Below, in pieces: positions 63,846 to 64,000 of a stretch of DNA of 64,000 bases. This DNA is from Platycnemis pennipes (Eukaryota > Arthropoda > Insecta > Odonata > Platycnemididae), in the NCBI GenBank assembly GCA_933228895.1, contig OW121848.1, positions 133,814,615 to 133,878,614 on the forward strand, read 5' to 3'. A program made the position numbers and the translations under genes. Position 1 is the stretch's first letter, and each line of letters opens with the position of its first letter. Under the pieces are notes generated by a model. The model was not told the origin of the DNA. It made no database searches and saw nothing but the letters and a program-made list of their open reading frames with translations.

Positions 63846-64000
63846 TAGTTAGTTGGTTGTTCAGGGAAGGCAACCGACAGCTGAGGTCATTTACGCCATT
63901 TAGGATAGGTGGGTAATTGGGTAATGATAGGAGTTTTCAGGGAACGGAGGAAGGGTGGAGAGAAACCCGACGTCAGCATTAGCCTACTCTTAATGATAGG
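63846..64000 (-). mobile_element. SINE of the 14.2-kb family, cut by the window edge
   Basis: Nearly base-for-base match to 14190-14335 (ACCGACAGCTGAGGTCATTT, GGGAACGGAGGAAGGGTGGA, AACCCGACGTC). The tRNA head would lie beyond position 64000. Confidence 0.88.

Overview
This window is eukaryotic nuclear DNA. Coding sequence is sparse and split by spliced introns, the background is AT-rich, and tRNA-derived SINEs, decayed LINE fragments, MITEs and foldback repeats are everywhere. The one gene I can support encodes a Senseless/Gfi-1 zinc-finger transcription factor on the minus strand. Its four-finger arrangement and the SINE types suggest an arthropod, most likely an insect. I cannot place the order from sequence alone.

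Gene layout (minus strand, read from high to low coordinates): four exons at 21213-20869 (SNAG motif and start codon), 18533-18138 (His/Pro/Gln-rich), 14156-13651 (PLNLC motif, a SUMO-type VKTE site, first residues before the fingers) and 7581-7431 (two C2H2 fingers). Splice sites and phases (1, 1, 0, 1) join to 457 codons plus one base. The last fingers and the stop codon are not in 1-7430 as far as I can see, so they probably lie beyond position 1. The start exon has its own acceptor 26 bases upstream of the ATG, so an upstream non-coding exon must exist. A CpG-rich block at 37.4-38.45 kb ending in a good minus-strand donor is one candidate.

The rest is intron (1-21 kb) and 5' flank or first intron (21-64 kb), dominated by repeats. 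(1) Foldback elements at 2.6, 13.2, 18.6, 30.3, 33.4, 42.2, 54.5 and 55.9 kb. Four have perfect 9-13 bp target duplications (2.6, 30.3, 33.4, 55.9 kb) and one has a shorter probable one (13.2 kb). Most carry a hammerhead-like core: CTGANGA, a T, a hairpin, GAA, a short palindrome such as ACGT or ACCATGGT, then C. (2) tRNA-headed SINEs, most of them on the minus strand. (3) 5'-truncated LINE tails and one decayed endonuclease-plus-reverse-transcriptase LINE at 48-50.8 kb. (4) Two MITEs with AGGCCGC termini, a hAT-like MITE, an 863-bp element with 330-bp inverted repeats, and a 507-bp inverted pair of tRNA-like sequences. (5) Four tandem copies of a 195-bp unit at 24.3-25.1 kb. (6) Several GC-rich islands, mostly purine-rich on the plus strand.

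The most unusual signal is the foldback/hammerhead-like family. Its arms are nearly identical within each element but differ strongly between elements, apart from short conserved islands. A second notable point is that every senseless acceptor in the window has a repeat within about 30-115 bases upstream.
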